Assembly (NCBI GenBank): GCA_028622995.1
Contig: JAJQJQ010000056.1
Location: forward strand, 1,302,001-1,366,000
Length of the DNA stretch: 64,000 bases
Source: Panagrolaimus kolymaensis
Taxonomy: Eukaryota; Nematoda; Chromadorea; Rhabditida; Panagrolaimidae
Reading direction: 5' to 3'
This document shows, one piece after another, positions 62,801 to 64,000 of this stretch; position 1 is the first letter of the stretch; every line of letters starts with the position of its first letter. The notes below the pieces were generated by a model. The model saw only the letters and a list, made by a program, of their open reading frames with translations. It ran no database searches and was not told the origin of the DNA. Made by a program: the position numbers and the translations under genes.

Positions 62801-64000
62801 AAACAATTTATCTTCTTTTTAACTTTAAAATTAATGGAACGACAACGACAAACAAGACAAATGTTTCTCATCCTTTTTTCATCATTGAACCATAATCTTT
62901 TTTTGTTGTTGCATGAAGGAATATAAAAACGAAAACGAGGAAGGAGGATACTGTCAATGAGAGTTAGTGTTATGAATGACTGATGAAGTTTTGAATGGAT
63001 GCATTAATGAATATGAATGTTGTTAGTTTGGCTAGTTGAATGCTATTCTTTTGCCATCATCCTTCCAACCAAAAAATGGTTACTAAGATGGGTGTATGTA
63101 AAAAGAAGTGTTTTTTCAGTTTGTCGTTTAGCTTTTGGTAGTAAAAAACATGTTTTTCCTATTATTATTTTAAAAAAATATACAAACAAGCTTTATTCGT
63201 TAGATATTTTAGCTTCCTTATTTCTGTTTTTTTCTGCTTCTCATTTTACTTGTAATTTCGCCACACGCATCAAAAAATCAAAAAAATAAATTTTGTAAAA
63301 TGAATTATTATCCATGTCCCTTTAATATTATTTATTATTAAATTATCTCATGATTTCTCTTTTCCCCACGGCTTAAAAATGTGTGTATGTTTCAAAAAAA
63401 GTTAGGTTGTCATTATTATAAATGGATTTAGACTAAATTTATTTATATTTAATTTCGCTACCATAAAATTCAAACACACAAATAACACAATATTTCGTTT
63501 ATTTTTACTTTTTTCTTAAAAATGATGATTTATGTTTGTCGTTTTTAAAATATGTTTGCTTTTAATATTTTTATAAAAGCTTTCAAGAAGGTCAAAAATC
63601 TATTTCTTCCAAGAAATGAATACAGATAAATAAGGATAGAAACACAATATTCTTTTTTATCGTCTAATTTTTTTATTATTATAATTTGTTTCTTTTTCTT
63701 CTTCTTTTTTTGAGACCTTCGGCGGCTTCCGGCAAAATACTTCTATTAATTTAAATTTCATTTTTGCTTTTTGCTAAATTTTTCCATGACTTTTTATTTT
63801 CTTAATTTTATGTTTCAAAAGGAAAAAGAAGGTTCTTTAATTTCTTGTTTCCTCTCAAATTGAGTGTGTGTTTTAGGCGAGAAAAGATTAGGTTGCAGCA
63901 GCAATCGAACGTCAAAAAACTTGAAAATGTAGTAGCCATTTTTGCAAAGCTATATTCTTATTTTTCTTCTTCTCTTATTTGTCACTCGAAAAAATAAAAA
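59893..64000. other. 4-kb non-coding right flank
   Basis: No gene, RNA gene or element was recognised. It is mostly T-rich on the plus strand, with A-rich patches near 60.9 and 62.3 kb, a GTGCGTGTGTGTG stretch near 61060, and several ATACATACAT runs. Open frames are homopolymer-driven. Confidence 0.45.

Noticed and set aside
1..64000. tRNA, rRNA and CRISPR features
   Set aside because: I looked for tRNA B-box-like GGTTCGAATCC strings, rRNA-like GC-rich blocks and regularly spaced repeats and saw none. A covariance-model scan would be needed to exclude diverged tRNAs.

Overview
This is nuclear DNA from a nematode. It is AT-rich and crowded with A and T homopolymers. Genes have many short introns (often 45-75 bp) with GTAAGT-like donors and TTTTTAG or TTTTCAG acceptors, and the two Hox genes are of the nematode ceh-13 and lin-39 types. 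A solitary F-box-like gene and the base composition suggest a clade IV worm (root-knot nematode or panagrolaimid-like). That last step is inference.

Layout. 0.5-2.5 kb (+): ceh-13/labial class Hox gene. 5.5-15.5 kb (-): a complete T-type (Cav3) calcium channel gene, cca-1 type. I could join 15 exon positions in frame, including a pair of mutually exclusive exons for the domain II pore turret. 21.2-21.8 kb: a hAT-type MITE with a perfect 8-bp target duplication. 23.1-24.0 kb (+): single-exon F-box-like gene. 25.0-25.8 kb (+): small unrecognised Ser/Pro-rich gene. 30.8-31.7 kb: a very large near-perfect palindrome. 34.4-38.6 kb (+): lin-39 class Hox gene. 42.7-43.8 kb (-): secreted/membrane protein with one Ig domain and a KP-rich tail. 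44.8-46.8 kb (-): rhodopsin-like orphan GPCR. 52.3-55.7 kb (-): RNA polymerase III subunit RPC4, with a foldback MITE in an intron. 56.2-57.6 kb (-): octanoyltransferase LIPT2 and mitochondrial ribosomal protein mL42, with only 2 bp between the mL42 stop and the LIPT2 start. 58.4-59.7 kb (+): seven-exon gene of unknown function. The rest, more than half of the window, is non-coding as far as I can see.

How the parts relate. The two Hox genes frame about 32 kb that holds a calcium channel on the opposite strand, an F-box-like gene, a small orphan gene and mobile DNA, so the cluster is loosened and invaded. The ceh-13 and cca-1 genes are tail to tail. The right end is a compact housekeeping block: mL42 and LIPT2 both serve mitochondria and probably share one primary transcript, RPC4 follows on the same strand, and the orphan gene at 58.4 kb diverges from mL42 across a shared 0.8-kb upstream region.

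Coordinates of spliced genes come from hand-joined reading frames. Transcript starts, most untranslated regions and trans-splicing cannot be confirmed from sequence alone.
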